From positions 62,001 to 126,000 of the forward strand of contig VXIS01000007.1 in NCBI GenBank assembly GCA_008704415.1: 64,000 nt of DNA. Reading direction: 5' to 3'. The DNA comes from Sphaerosporella brunnea (taxonomy: Eukaryota > Ascomycota > Pezizomycetes > Pezizales > Pyronemataceae). Made by a program: the position numbers and the translations under genes. Below the pieces are notes generated by a model. That model had not been told where the DNA came from. It saw only the letters and a list, made by a program, of their open reading frames with translations, and ran no database searches. Positions 44,494 through 55,413 of the stretch are shown here, piece by piece; within the stretch, counting starts at the first letter, position 1, and every line of letters starts with the position of its first letter.

Positions 44494-44812
44494 TAGAAGG
44501 GATATTTTTAAGTGACGTCATGTACTGTCACTCGTCTGAATCTATGCCCAATATGGTTTAGTGCAATATTAGAGCCGCACAGAGCCGCTGTCCAATTCAC
44601 CCGCCCGCTCCCAAAATATGTGATTTTCTACCTCTTATAGCTCGCTCCACCACAACGTAATCAAATTGAATGGGGAGAACATTGAATTGCTGCCCGCCTC
44701 TCGCTCTATCGCTTGGTGTTCTTTAGATGACATCGTTTTTTTATTGTGGTACGCAGTGTAGGTCGGCGTGGGGGGGTTGTTGCCCGCGTCGAGCTAAGTG
44801 GCCGGCACTCTA

Positions 44813-45548
44813 GAGATTCGAGAAAGGCGGGCCCGTAGGCACTCGCACGGAAATAGAAGGTTTTGACGCGATTGCCGCTGACGGCTGGGAACCGCGGTAA
44901 GGAGGGTGGAGGGTGGAGGGTGAGAGGTTGTGATTGTTGGGCCTGCATCGTGCACGCCGCGACAACGCCGTCGCGCGGCACCACGACCACCATAAGAAAC
45001 TGGTCACCAAGGAATCCTAGCTGGAAACTCCTGAGAGCAGAGTTAACTAATATTTTGATGAAGCAACCCTCTGAGAAAAGGAGGACAAAATGGGCCAGTG
45101 ATCTTCCATGATCCACGGTACTCTGACCATATCTGGCCCCTATATACCACCCACTGTCGTCGTTCTGACCGCCACTGATTTGACCAGCCGGAGTGGAGTC
45201 TGGTTACTGAAACCTGGGGTTCTAATCGCAGAACGTATTGCAGCACCGCCGTCCTCCACCTGTTGCATCAGGGGCTCTGCCACTCTTTGGGCATTCTCAT
45301 CGCGCCTGGCCTGCTGTGCAGTAGCAGCAGGTCTCTGTTACACGTAGGCTTTACGCTCTCTCAAGTTGCGGGGGTGGAAGGCTCGTATGTGCAAGACTCT
45401 TGGAGCTGCAAACCAAGACCCAGAGAAAACCCTTTTCGTTCACCTAAGAGGTATTTTGGGAGAGCAAACCTGGTTGAGCGCCTCCTCTCGGACTCTAAGT
45501 TATCTCACGAAGGGGCTGTTGGCACAAGTCTACCACGTGGGCCTTATA
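44813..45548. other. Region between TIR elements
   Basis: No supported gene. A plus-strand open segment at 45366-45550 (KTLGAANQDPEKTLFVHLRG, then ILGEQTWLSA) looks weakly coding, but no family is recognised and it runs into the next element. Confidence 0.35.
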
Positions 45549-45983
45549 ATTGTACTCTGGCGGCCGAGCGCCAAGTTCGGGATTTTGTGATTGGCCCGCA
45601 CAAAAAAAAACCGCGAAAATAAAAACTCGGCCGTCAAAATCCATTGTAAATCAGAAGCTCTCACTTGTGGCCATATTCAACGCAAAAAATGCTATCTAGC
45701 ACGTCTTGGAGGGCCTGCTGGGCCGTCGTGATGTTGAGAGAGTTGAAACGGTGATGCTGAATATCCAGCGTTGCCACACAACGCCACACATCAGCCTCCC
45801 ACTCCTCCACCCAGCTACCCCTCCGGGACGTGCTGGATCGCGTTTTTTGCGACGAATTTGACTACAAGTGGGAGCTTCTGATTTATGATGAATTTTGACG
45901 GCCGAGTTTTTATTTTCACGGTTTTTTGTTGTGCGGGCCAATCACAAAATCCCGAACTTGGCGCTCGGCCGCCAGAGTACAAT
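45549..45983. mobile_element. Long-TIR element, 435 bp
   Basis: About 95 bases at each end are inverted copies: left ATTGTACTCTGGCGGCCGAG onward to GGCCGTCAAAAT (45640), right from ATTTTGACGGCC (45892) to 45983. Differences are few and lie mainly in the A-run. The 240-bp interior has no recognisable gene. TA follows the right end. On the left TA is one base off, so the duplication is uncertain. Confidence 0.75.
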
Positions 45984-46584
45984 ACAAAACAATCCAATCC
46001 ACCTGGACATCACGTATACAATCGTATATCGCACAAAAAAAACAAAAAAAAAAAACAATGCTACTAATATGCCGAGCACCAGGTTGGAGAGGTGGAGTAC
46101 AGGAGATTAGACTCACTGCACAGCACTCGATCCGGGGCCGAGCTCGCAGATCTCAGCAGAGTCCAAAAAATGCTGGAGAAATCAGGGAAAAACACTGGGA
46201 GCCTGGATTTCGAAGCAGACTTGAATTTTCGCGCAGGCGACCTGATGATGGGCGAGGAATTGAGCTCGATCCGGGGAAAAGGGTATCTAAAGGAATGGGT
46301 CGGGCATGGACATGGGAAAATTACTACTCGTCGACGTCCTGTATCCTGAGCTTCAAAAGAACTGGATCCGCAATTGAAGCTTGCTGAAGATTTCGATTGG
46401 ACGGAGCAGGTTCAACGATTTGAGAAAAAGGATTTGACGGCTTCACGCGCGGCAAATCAGTCAAGTCAGTATGCAACCGCGCACGGCCACCCACGGGTCC
46501 GGACTTTCTGGGCGCCGAAACAAGTATCTGGCAAACAAAACCCCCACAACATGTCAAGAGACTTTATTCTTTCCGTCGGCTCAG
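45984..46584. other. Intergenic region before the flavoenzyme
   Basis: A-rich run at 46028-46055. No gene. Short plus-strand frames (46092-46349) show no family resemblance. Confidence 0.4.
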
Positions 46585-48064
46585 ATGGATGCGGGGCCGG
46601 AACTTATATCAAGCGCCCATCCATCTCTCATCGCTCAGTTAAACAGCTCCAAATGCAATGAACGCAACTCCCCCGCCTCAATCCTCATTGTCGGTTCCGG
46701 CGAATTCGGGCGTGGGCATCCCCTCCCTTTGATGTTGACCAACATACAGCTAACACCAGCAGTAACAACCGCCCTCTTCCTCGCCCTCTCCCCCCTCTAT
46801 ACCTCCACCGAAATAACTGTCCTCGACCGGCTTCCGTTCCCCGCGGTCGATGGCAGCAGCATCGACTCCTCGCGCATCGTGCGCACAGACTACTCCTCAC
46901 CCGCGTACGTCGCGCTCTGCAACAGCGCACAGAAAGTGTGGCGGGGGCTAGACGCTTCGCATCCACTTCACGGCATCGGGGATGAGGGGCGGTATACCGA
47001 GCTTGGCCTTGTGCTCACCGCAAACGAAGGGGAGGAGGGGGTGTCATATGTAGACTCCTCCTACCGCACCGTTTCCACGGTGCTACCGGAGCTGAATCTG
47101 GAGCTGCTGCCGACGCGGGAGGACGTGCAGCGCGCTTGCAAGCTGGGCGGGGGGGGCACGGGGGTGCGAGGGTACGCGAATTGGTCGTCGGGGTGGGCGG
47201 ATGCCGAGAAAGCGATGATATTCCTGCGGGAACGGGTGGCGGCCACGGGGCGGGTGCGGTTCCAAACCGGCGAGGCCGCGTCTCTCAACCATGACCCCAC
47301 AGGCCGCGTAACCGGAGTGTTGACATCCGCGGGCGAAGAGTTGCATGCAGCACTTACCATCCTAGCCACGGGTGCGTGGACGCCGAGTCTGCTCGACTTA
47401 TCGGGACGCAGTATAGCCACGGGCCAAGTGCTGGGCTACCTCCCCGTGACCCTCGCCGAAGCGCAGCGTCTAGAAGCCATGCCCGTGGTCTTCAATCTCA
47501 GCACGGGGATATTCTTCATCTACCACCAGGCGGACAAGGTGCTGAAGGTAGCACGGCACGCGAGCGGCTATCTGCACCCCCAAACAACACGGGACGGGCG
47601 CGAGGGAGTGTCCACACCTCTCACCGGCATCGAGATCCCCGAGGATGCACAGCGCGAGTTTTACGCTGCGTTGAAAGAGATACTTCCAGACCTACCGGAG
47701 GATCGAAAGATGGAAAAGACAAGAATGTGCTGGTACAACGATACGTATAACCCCCTCCTCCCCCGATCTCCCTTCTCCTGCGTGCTAAACCAAATGGACC
47801 ACCTACAGCGCAACTGGCGACTTTATAGTATCCAATCACCCAACAAAGCCAGGCCTGTTCCTCGCCACAGGTGGCAGCGGCCACGCCTTCAAGTTCCTGC
47901 CGGTGCTGGGCGAGCACATCGTCGCGATCCTTTCCGGGTCTGCCGATGCGGGGTACAAAGACCTCTGGGCGTGGCCGGAAGCCGCAGACAAGGTGGTAAA
48001 TAAGGATGGGAGTAGAGCTGGCGGGGATGGTGGGGAACATTTGCTACTTTGCCCGGCTACTTAG
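46585..48064 (+). CDS. FAD-dependent fructosyl-amino-acid/sarcosine oxidase-like enzyme
   Basis: Oxidative deglycation-type flavoenzyme of the DAO/sarcosine-oxidase superfamily. Three exons (46585-46711, 46763-47744, 47809-48064) give 454 aa, the family's usual size. ILIVGSGEFG joined to LTTALFLA is the N-terminal dinucleotide-binding motif; the first intron cuts it. SRIVRTDYSSPAYVALC matches the family Arg-Asp-Tyr segment. MCWYNDTATGDFIVSNHP carries the Cys expected to bind FAD covalently, and GGSGHAFKFLPVLGEHI closes the FAD site. Substrate (fructosyl amino acids, sarcosine, pipecolate) cannot be told from sequence. ATG 46585 is preferred because it sits about 30 codons before the motif; in-frame ATG 46471 would add a 38-residue extension. 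No peroxisomal SKL-type end is seen. Confidence 0.85.
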
Positions 48065-49003
48065 CTGTATAGATACTTGATATACCTGATACATAGATTC
48101 TCGAAACTGCAAAACGTGACTTCCACGTGTAAATTATACCCTAAAGGCGAAGGGAGGGGGATGTGTTGTTCTTTGTCTTTTAAGTTCATACACACAGACA
48201 AAGATCGTCTCATCACGATGCATGATGCGGATGACAGATACTCTCCTAGATCAGATCTAGAAGCTACAAACGGTTGGGTGATGCTAGATGATGTGTACAC
48301 GCTTGATGTACATACCTGTGGCCATCACGAAGGAAGACAAGAGAAGAAAAAATCGTAGCCATACTCTAGTTATCGTTCAGTACGTTAGCAGGAATGTCAT
48401 CCACAAAAAACCAGCCCATCCCATTCTTTCATTCATGCAAGTTCCCCCACTCAAATAAAAATACATCGTGAAAACCACACCGATCGATCGTGAGTAGAAA
48501 TACAACTGCCGCCGCAAGCCCTCCACCACGATTTCGTAAAAAAAGGAGATGCTTTTGTGATCCCCCCAATCTATCCCGCAAAAGGCAAAAAAAAAAAAAA
48601 AAAAAAAGCGCGGAGCAGAGCAGAGCCTGTGCCACAACCAAGCCGTCCTGCAAACAAAGAAAACAAAAAAAAGAACACTTCTCTCATAGCATCAACTATC
48701 AATGAACCATGGTGTGCTGACCAAGTTTCCCAACTCGACCACAACATCCAAATTGTTACTCAAAGAGGTTGTGCGAGTTCTTCGTCATCGTCGTGTCGCA
48801 AACAAAAAAAAGACCATTCAAACAACCCAAACAGACTGGATAAACGCCAAGAAAGTGCTTTGCCGCATCAAAAGAGTAAAAAAAAATAAAAAAAAAATAG
48901 CAAGTGGAGAGATTACAACCGCAACCACCGGAGGAGAAGGAGGGAGAGAGAGCGAGAGAGAAGGGAAAACGTCGTCGGGGCGGGAGGTTTTATCCTTCGC
49001 CGC
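48065..49003. other. Convergent intergenic region
   Basis: No gene. Contains a 21-base A-run (48587-48607) and other A-rich tracts. Confidence 0.5.
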
Positions 49004-50229
49004 TCAAAAGTCCAACATGTCATCCAGTTCGTCGAGCGCTACGCCCTCAGGACTGCCGAGATGACGCTCGAGCTCTCCTCCCCAGCTGTAGAAATCGGCC
49101 TTCGCCGAAAATGAAGTCATAATGTCGTGATGGATTTTACCAGGAGTCTTCTCGACGTCCTCGCGTTTCACTTCCGCTGCAGCGGTAAGTGTGGGACTGC
49201 TGAACTCGTCGACCGACACGGGTGGGTAGCCGAGCAGTGCCGCGGCAGCCTCGTCGAAGGTCCGCTCGTCATGCACTGCCGCATCCGACTCGTAGTCTTC
49301 GCGGGTTCGTTTGCTGTCCTGTTTGATTTCGCTTTCGCGTGAAGCCGATCGCCTCTCAATGAAGATGGCAGATTGGCTGAATTCGCGCTCGTCGCCCTCG
49401 AGGGGAGGGGACGCAAGGTGGTTCTTGTGTCCGAGCGGCGAGGCGCGGTCGCTGTGACGAGCGATCATGCTAGTCGTGGACGAGACAAAGCTGCCGGTGT
49501 CGGTCGCATCGCCGTCGTCGAGCTCGTGCGACGAAAGGTCAACTTCCGGGCTGGGTGACATTTCCGCTCGTCTTCGCATTTCCTCTTCCTCTTCATCTGA
49601 GAGGGCCGGTGAGACTACGCTGCGGCGGCCGCCAGGCATGTCGTTCGCATGTCTGGGAATGGGCTGAGCGGGACACGTCGTGAGGTAAAAGTATATGCGT
49701 CTGGGATGGGTGGTGATGAGTTCTTTTTTCAGCAGACAAGGCGACGCTGGAGTGAAGCCGCGTTTCAGGTAGGCGTTGAGGCGCGACGAGATAATTGCGG
49801 TGGGATTGGCTGAGCTGTTGTCAGTGTCAGCACTGCATAGCCGAGACAGAAACAATTGGTTGACAGAGGGGAAGAAAGGTTATACTTTTCGACAAGGTTG
49901 ACCGTTGGAGCCAGGGAAATGGCCAATTCCTTCACCGTATGTGGCCGGTTACCGGTGTCTTCCAGAATCTTTACGGCTCCGGAGACAATCTCGTCGCCGA
50001 TGTCGGCATAATTGATTTTGCTCTCAGGTTGGGGCGAGGGCGGCGGGGTGGGGTCGTAGCGTCCATGCTTGTGCGCAGGTATCGTTGTTGGTGAATGATC
50101 TCGCTTTACCCTCTTCTGAGGAGGTTCCGTCTTCGCAGTGGCGGTAGCAGGAGGTGATCGCGAACTCTGAGGCAACTGTATTCCAAGCGATGGCAGAGAA
50201 AGCGACTTCCGGCGAGTGTTGTATGGCAT
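49004..50229 (-). CDS. GDS1: GDS1-type winged-helix protein
   Basis: Two exons (50229-49886, 49814-49004), joined by a 71-nt GTATAA-CAG intron, give 384 aa. The N terminus MPYNTRRKSLSLPSLGIQLP followed by basic PQKRVKRDH is typical of filamentous-fungal GDS1-like proteins. The folded domain spans about residues 82-150: DIGDEIVSGAVKILEDTGNR, PHTVKELAISLAP, then across the splice site SANPTAIISSRLNAYLKRG and LLKKELITTHPRRIYFYLT. The rest is acidic and Ser-rich (SDEEEEEM), with a short conserved C-terminal block near KADFYSWGGELERHLGSPE. In yeast GDS1 is linked to mitochondrial and carbon-source growth, mechanism unclear. A nuclear DNA-binding role is inferred from the winged-helix fold. Confidence 0.8.
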
Positions 50230-52469
50230 TTGTTTGTTGTTGTTTTTTTTGTTTTGTTTTTTGTTTTGGGATAAGAACAATTCTTGCTCGCTCAAAGTGG
50301 CGAAGATGGGCAAAAGATGCGATTGATTGATGGGTTTTCGCTTAAGAAAAAAAAAATCGCCGCGGACGTGAAGAGGGTGAAGAGGAATGAGGGGGAGAGG
50401 AGGATTATCGAGATTGTATGTATGTATGGGGATGTACGTTCAGGCCGCCCCTCGAGATAACTGTCGGCTTACCGTTCGTCTAGCAAGGTAGGTGAAGTGG
50501 GATTTGGTAGTGGAAAGGGGTTTGTCGGAAGAAAAAAAAAAAAAAAAGGTCGGATAAAAAGTGTGGGTTGGGCGTAGGAGTTGGTTGCACGGCGTGGTCG
50601 GGGATGGCTAGTGCGAGGAATAAATTCCAGCAGCTAACGGCTTAGCGTGTTGTTGCAGAAGTGCGGGCGACGTCGACGGTCGGATAGATACGGCGAGCGG
50701 CGAGTGGTGGATGGCTGTGCGAAAAAGGAATATGGTGCAGAGATCGATGTTCGCTCTGTGCCTAACCACCGAGGAATGTGCTGATGACCACAGAGACAAA
50801 AGTGACCGTTTAAACGACTCTTTTTACCTTTTTGAAGAGTCTATTTGTCTTCGAAGGCGGTCGTATGACGAAAACACAGTCGAGACTGGTTGTTGTTTGG
50901 GTTGTAATATCGGGGAAGCGGATATAAAAAAGAGGTGTGAGTAAGCGTATCAGATAAACTTGTCGAAGGTTGCAATCGCAAGAGATGAGAAGAAAGTGGA
51001 GAATGCGGAGTACAGGTTGTAATGAGGCTGGTGGATGAGGAATTTGATTGATGGTTGCATCCAAGCCGTCGATTTACACAACACCTTTCGAATCAGAGGC
51101 TGAACAAGCCAACGGAGTTTGATAGTGCGATCGGTGTGTGAAGCATGCGCTGATTCGTAGCCGTTCCGTTCCCTCGTGTGTCCCTCTTCTTTTTTCGGGA
51201 AGTGCGTTTCTGATGTTTGAAATGCATCCCTTCGCCTGTGGATGGTTGGATGGGTGAATGCCTTCTTTTTTCCGTATGCCGCGCGATATGATTGGTTGGC
51301 GTGATCCCTGTCTTCTGTCACACTGATGCCTCTCGTTAGGCTTTCCGACTCACCCAAAACTTTCCATCTGATCCTCGGTTTTGGGTTAGAGCCTCAAATC
51401 CCCACAAAGCAAGAAAAAAGAATTTTTTTTTATCCCGGCATGTAAACTGGCAACTCCTCCCGCCACAAGGCAGGGCCGGCAGCTCGAAACATTCTCTGCG
51501 CGCGAACAAAAAGACGAGCGCAAAAAAAAAAATCCGGCTGTTTGCTTGCCTGACACCGACGGTTTCGAAATTCCGGATGCGACTGCTTTCCCTCTGCATT
51601 CCGTCAATCTCCGGCACCAACTGCCAAGGCATATAAAAAGTCCTGGATATCAACATCCGTCACACTCTGGACAAAAACGTTAATATATTTTCGTACGAGG
51701 CCTAGGCATTTCTGCTTTGCCAAACAAATCAACGCAACGAGGAAACAAAGTGTAAGGTACTCACAGCGGCAAATTACTAATCGTAAGTTTTACGAAGCAT
51801 AACACGCGGCCTGGAAGCCGGCCGTTCGAGTTGCGTGTCGACCAGCGTAAACAAAGGCAAGATCCTCAATTTAGGTGCGACTCCAACGGTCTCGGCTGGC
51901 TAGCGTACCCTTACCGTCACGCAACTTGAACCTCACGGTGACATCCTGTGACGGAAATGTGAAAACTTCTTGGTATTCACCTATAAAGCCGGTTTTAGCG
52001 GTGGTGATCGACCACAAACAAAAGACTCACCTCATGTCTAGGCATGCTATGGTACAGAAAATCCTCTGTTGGCGACGCAAAGAAGTGTTAGGACGGCCAA
52101 CAGCCTTATCAGACCACACAATCGATGTAACCATACCTATCTGCGTTATCAATCAGCCGACTGCACGATTGGAAAGCACTGATGGCCGTGTGATTTCCCA
52201 AAACACAAGAGCTAGGATATTAGCACATCTGCCTCAGGCGCACTGAAAGCACTTTGACCGCCTCACGACAAACTGCAGCCAGCTGTCATAACGGATGTCA
52301 ATGTCGACGTAGACATCACGTGCAGTGCCATCACTGTGTGAGTCAAAGGACATCATCTGCACCGCCTGTCGGAGACGAAGAAGAAAAGAGCAAAAAAGCA
52401 CACAAAGGATAACACAACCGTACATAATAGAAATAGACAGCAGTAACCCACCTGGTAGACCTACTTCAA
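50230..52469. other. Long intergenic region
   Basis: 2.2 kb without a supported gene. Open frames at 50950-51357 and 51336-51656 (minus) and 51875-52246 (plus) show no domain. A T-rich leader precedes the GDS1 ATG, and A-runs lie near 50346 and 50530. Confidence 0.5.
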
Positions 52470-53809
52470 TCATGACTTCGCACTCGCTTTCTTCGCTCCG
52501 TCCTTCGAGGGCAAAGGAGGTTTCGCCTCAATCCAGTACGTTGTACCAAAGTGGTACCGGCTCATCTTGACGATCCTCAACCCGCTCTCGTTGACAATAG
52601 CCTCAACGTCCCTGTTCCACCAGCAGCCCCAAGTCTCTGCATGCTTGTCCGCATACCGATCCAGAATGCGGTTCAACCAGTCATAGTGGCTCTTTCCGTG
52701 TTCCAAGAGTATGATATTGCCGTCCTGTTTACACATATTTCCGAGGTTCCTCAAGAGCTGAATCGGAGAGTGATGCGAGCACAGCCCCATACTCTGGATC
52801 ACAGTGTCGAACTTTCCGCGATCAGGCGCAGCCAGCGGAGCCGCAGCATCCTGCACGGCAAAGTGCAAGTTCTCGTACTTCGGGAAGCGCTTATAGAACA
52901 CCTGACGAGCGATCTGGAGCATAGGCGCGCTGGTGTCCACCATGGTGATGGAGGTCACCTTTTTACCCGAGAGGGGGTACCACTTGATATTTCTTCCCGT
53001 TCCTGCAGAAGCCTCCAAGACATGGCCCTATGGGTGAAAAGCAAAGCATCAGCCCCCGCGCGGAGGATTGGCAGCATATGTGGAGGAACTCACCTTTGCC
53101 CGCTTGGCCATGGCTCGCCGCAGCAAGGGCATGCCCATGAAGAACTCGCTGGTCCCGAGCTCGCTGTCATAGGTCTTGGCTATTTTGTCGTAGACATGAC
53201 TGATGTCTTGTTGCTCGGCCAAGGGTTTGGCTTGCACTGGCTCTTTGATGCTATGCGCCGTCGAGACGTAGATGTAGGCACCATACACTGCTAGGCAGTA
53301 GGCAATGGTGCCGCCTACATAGAGCGGTGCCTTGCTGCGCGGCTTTGGCGGTGCTGGGGGAGGAGGAGGGGGGCTTATCGGGACCTTCCGCGCAGCAGCT
53401 GGAGGAAGACTGCGAAGGCAGCCGTGATGTTAGCATTGCGAACGAAGGGATAGATGAGTCTAGATATAAAAGGAAGCGTGCGTTGATATCAAAAGAGATA
53501 GTCCCAATCCTGTGATAAGAGCCCAAGCTTCTCTGATGAAAAAAAAGCCCTGCGTGACCCCCAACAACTATGCAAACCGCACAGAGCCCTCACGGTCACA
53601 GTCTGCAACAAGAAGCTCCGAAAAAAAAAAGGTTCCATCGCAGCCCGAGAGCAAAGTAAAGAAGTTAGCACCGGGGGAACTCACCGGTTCTCTTGCGGTT
53701 GAGTATTAGGAAACTGCACCACCCTAGGAGAAGTAGGAGAGGCGCTGGTCATCTTCTTCTGGAGCCCCGGCGACCCAGCTTTGCGAGCTCCTTTTGCCTT
53801 AGCTGTCAT
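52470..53809 (-). CDS. OMS1: Mitochondrial OMS1-like methyltransferase
   Basis: Three exons (53809-53685, 53409-53094, 53027-52470) give 332 aa. Residues 1-45 are basic and Ser/Ala-rich (MTAKAKGARKAGSPG), suitable for mitochondrial targeting. A Pro tract and a transmembrane segment (YVGGTIAYCLAVYGAYIYV) follow, then the soluble domain. Class I SAM-methyltransferase landmarks are visible: motif I VLEASAGTGRN across the second splice junction, SITMVDTSAPML after it, FDTVIQSMGLCSH as motif II/post-II and DGNIILLEHGKS. Yeast Oms1 is an inner-membrane methyltransferase implicated in coenzyme Q and respiratory assembly; that link is from the family. The first intron is long (275 nt), and a small extra exon in it cannot be excluded. 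Confidence 0.85.
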
Positions 53810-54186
53810 GGTGAAACTCTTTGCAGTGGTTGTCAGTCGGGGAGTGTCGTTGATGTGAGTCTGCAGCGGAAGAAGTCGCACATTGTTGACAAGAAACCAC
53901 TGGACTCGCAAACTACTAACTATAATTAAGTATTCTTTCCCTCGAATAGAGAGAGGAGATGTGCAGTGTAGAGCAGAAGGAATGGGGGGTGTTGATGTGA
54001 GGGAAAGAGATCACTCGGTGTACATCATGTACGGGCAAGAAGTCGGAGATCCCAAAGCTCTGTGAAATGCCGAGACAAATGCGGCTCTGCTGACTATTTT
54101 ATAAGTCTAGCCGAAAGCGGAAGCCATGCTTTTGTCATAGCTTCCTCCACCAACAAACATCACACCCAAAGATACTTCGGGAGTTA
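53810..54186. other. Upstream region of OMS1
   Basis: No gene. Holds the OMS1 promoter and the end of the TRAPPC12-like gene's flank. Confidence 0.5.
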
Positions 54187-55034
54187 TCAGTCATTGACCA
54201 GCGAACAGAAATATTTGAAACCTGCAATTTCTTCCATATCGCTACCGTTCAAATAACCATGGCGTCCACCGTAGCGGAACTGCACATAGTTAGAAGAACC
54301 ACCGATTGCTATATCCACAGCGACTAGTATCATAGTACAGCAGTGGCAGCGTTCCTTATTCTGCAACCCCTTCAGATGCCTCACCGCCGCCTTAAAGTTG
54401 CCCAGCAAACAAAGCGCATTCGCAACTCTGATCCCCAACTGTTCCAACCGCTTCCTCCACGCCTGTCTCTCCTCCGGACTCACAGTCCCATCCAGCGCCA
54501 GGGCGCGGCACTCAGTGGCAAGCTCATAATACCCCGCCATAGCTCTACGCGGATCATTACCGAGGCTAGCTACCAATACCGTAAGTTCCCAAGGTAGCAC
54601 ACTCTGCCCCGTTTCAGGATCTAAAAAAAACGACGCCGAAAGGTCCTGGAACACCTTTATCTCCTGTGCTGCGAGGCTGTGGAGAGACAGATGAGGCGGA
54701 TATACCAGATCTTGAAGATTTCGGTGTTTGTGGAGGGCGGCGGAGAAACAGTGAGGGTGGTTGCGGCGGCGATGGGGGCGATGGAGGCAGCGCGGAAGTG
54801 GAGTGATTGCAGGCGCGTTTGCGGGTTGCCACTGGTGGGTGCGGGCGCGGAAGGGAAGGGCGGGAGGAGAGCGGAGGTCGTTGGGAGTGGATGGAAGTTG
54901 GTTGGGTGCAGGAGGAAGGTGAGGTCTTTGATTTGAAGGGTTAGTGGGAGCGGAGAGGCTATCATAGTTGCGGTTGATGATGCTGCGGCTGTGTCGGCGA
55001 AGGGTGGGCTGTACGGTTCAGTTTTTGTCGACAT
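54187..55034 (-). CDS. TRAPPC12-like trafficking subunit with apparent frameshift
   Basis: Resembles fungal TRAPPC12-type proteins of the TRAPP vesicle-tethering complex. The first segment (55034 to about 54680) starts MSTKTEPYSPPFADT and contains LQIKDLTFLLHPTNFHPLP, RLQSLHFRAASIAPI and TEIFKIWYIRLICLS. The second, in another frame (about 54675-54187), continues LAAQEIKVFQDLSASFFLD, VLPWELTVLVASL, RAMAGYYELATECRAL and RLEQLGIRVANALCLLGNFK. No GT-AG intron of plausible size links them: a 29-nt candidate would remove the conserved WYIRLICL. One base appears to be missing near 54676-54683. After VRHLKGL the C terminus no longer looks like the family, so an unrecognised intron or decay there is possible. 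Either a sequencing error or a pseudogene. Confidence 0.6.
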
Positions 55035-55413
55035 GAAGGGCGCGGGGACTCACTCCCTTAGATCTAGCGGGCCCTTTGTACGGCGGCGGGGAACGGTCAC
55101 TGTCGGATCACAGCAGGGTCAGCTAGTCAGAGCTTTTCAATTCAAAAGCAAAACTTCTAACCGCGTCGCTCATCTATGGAAACATTTCTGGACTGGCTTC
55201 GTTTGTGGCCGGTTGCTGATGGTGCTGCCATTGTGATCTGTGTGATCTGTGTAGTGTTTGGCGGTTGTGAACGGGCCGCTGAGGGAGAGAGCAATCGTTT
55301 TCCGGGTAACTACTAGTAAGACAACTAACTCACGCAAAGGCTCTTTGCCGCCGCTTCAACTCCACGCGCTCAGAAGTACTTATCCACACACACACAGTAA
55401 CAGCATAATCACA
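55035..55413. other. Divergent promoter region
   Basis: 379 bp between two divergent starts. No TATA box is clear; a CACACACA tract precedes the ATG at 55414. Confidence 0.5.

Larger units (their letters stand above)
43393..44810. mobile_element. Tc1/mariner-like element with nested insertions
   Basis: Starts GAGTGCCACTTAGCTGGGGT and ends with the complement of GAGTGCCGGCCACTTAGCTC; TA lies outside both ends (43391-43392, 44811-44812). A transposase remnant occupies the left part. Two other elements (43811-43936 and 43948-44493) sit inside, so the original element was much shorter than 1418 bp. Confidence 0.75.

Noticed and set aside
48557..49064. Plus-strand Lys/Ser-rich frames near 48.6-49.0 kb
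   Set aside because: Products of A-runs; no domain, and they overlap the GDS1 3' end.
54679..54707. 29-nt intron (GTATAT to CACAG) in the TRAPPC12-like gene
   Set aside because: Too short for a fungal intron, and it would remove the conserved WYIRLICL sequence.
46585..55034. A metabolic or secondary-metabolite gene cluster
   Set aside because: The flavoenzyme and the methyltransferase are separated by unrelated genes. OMS1 is mitochondrial, and there is no synthase, transporter or pathway regulator nearby.
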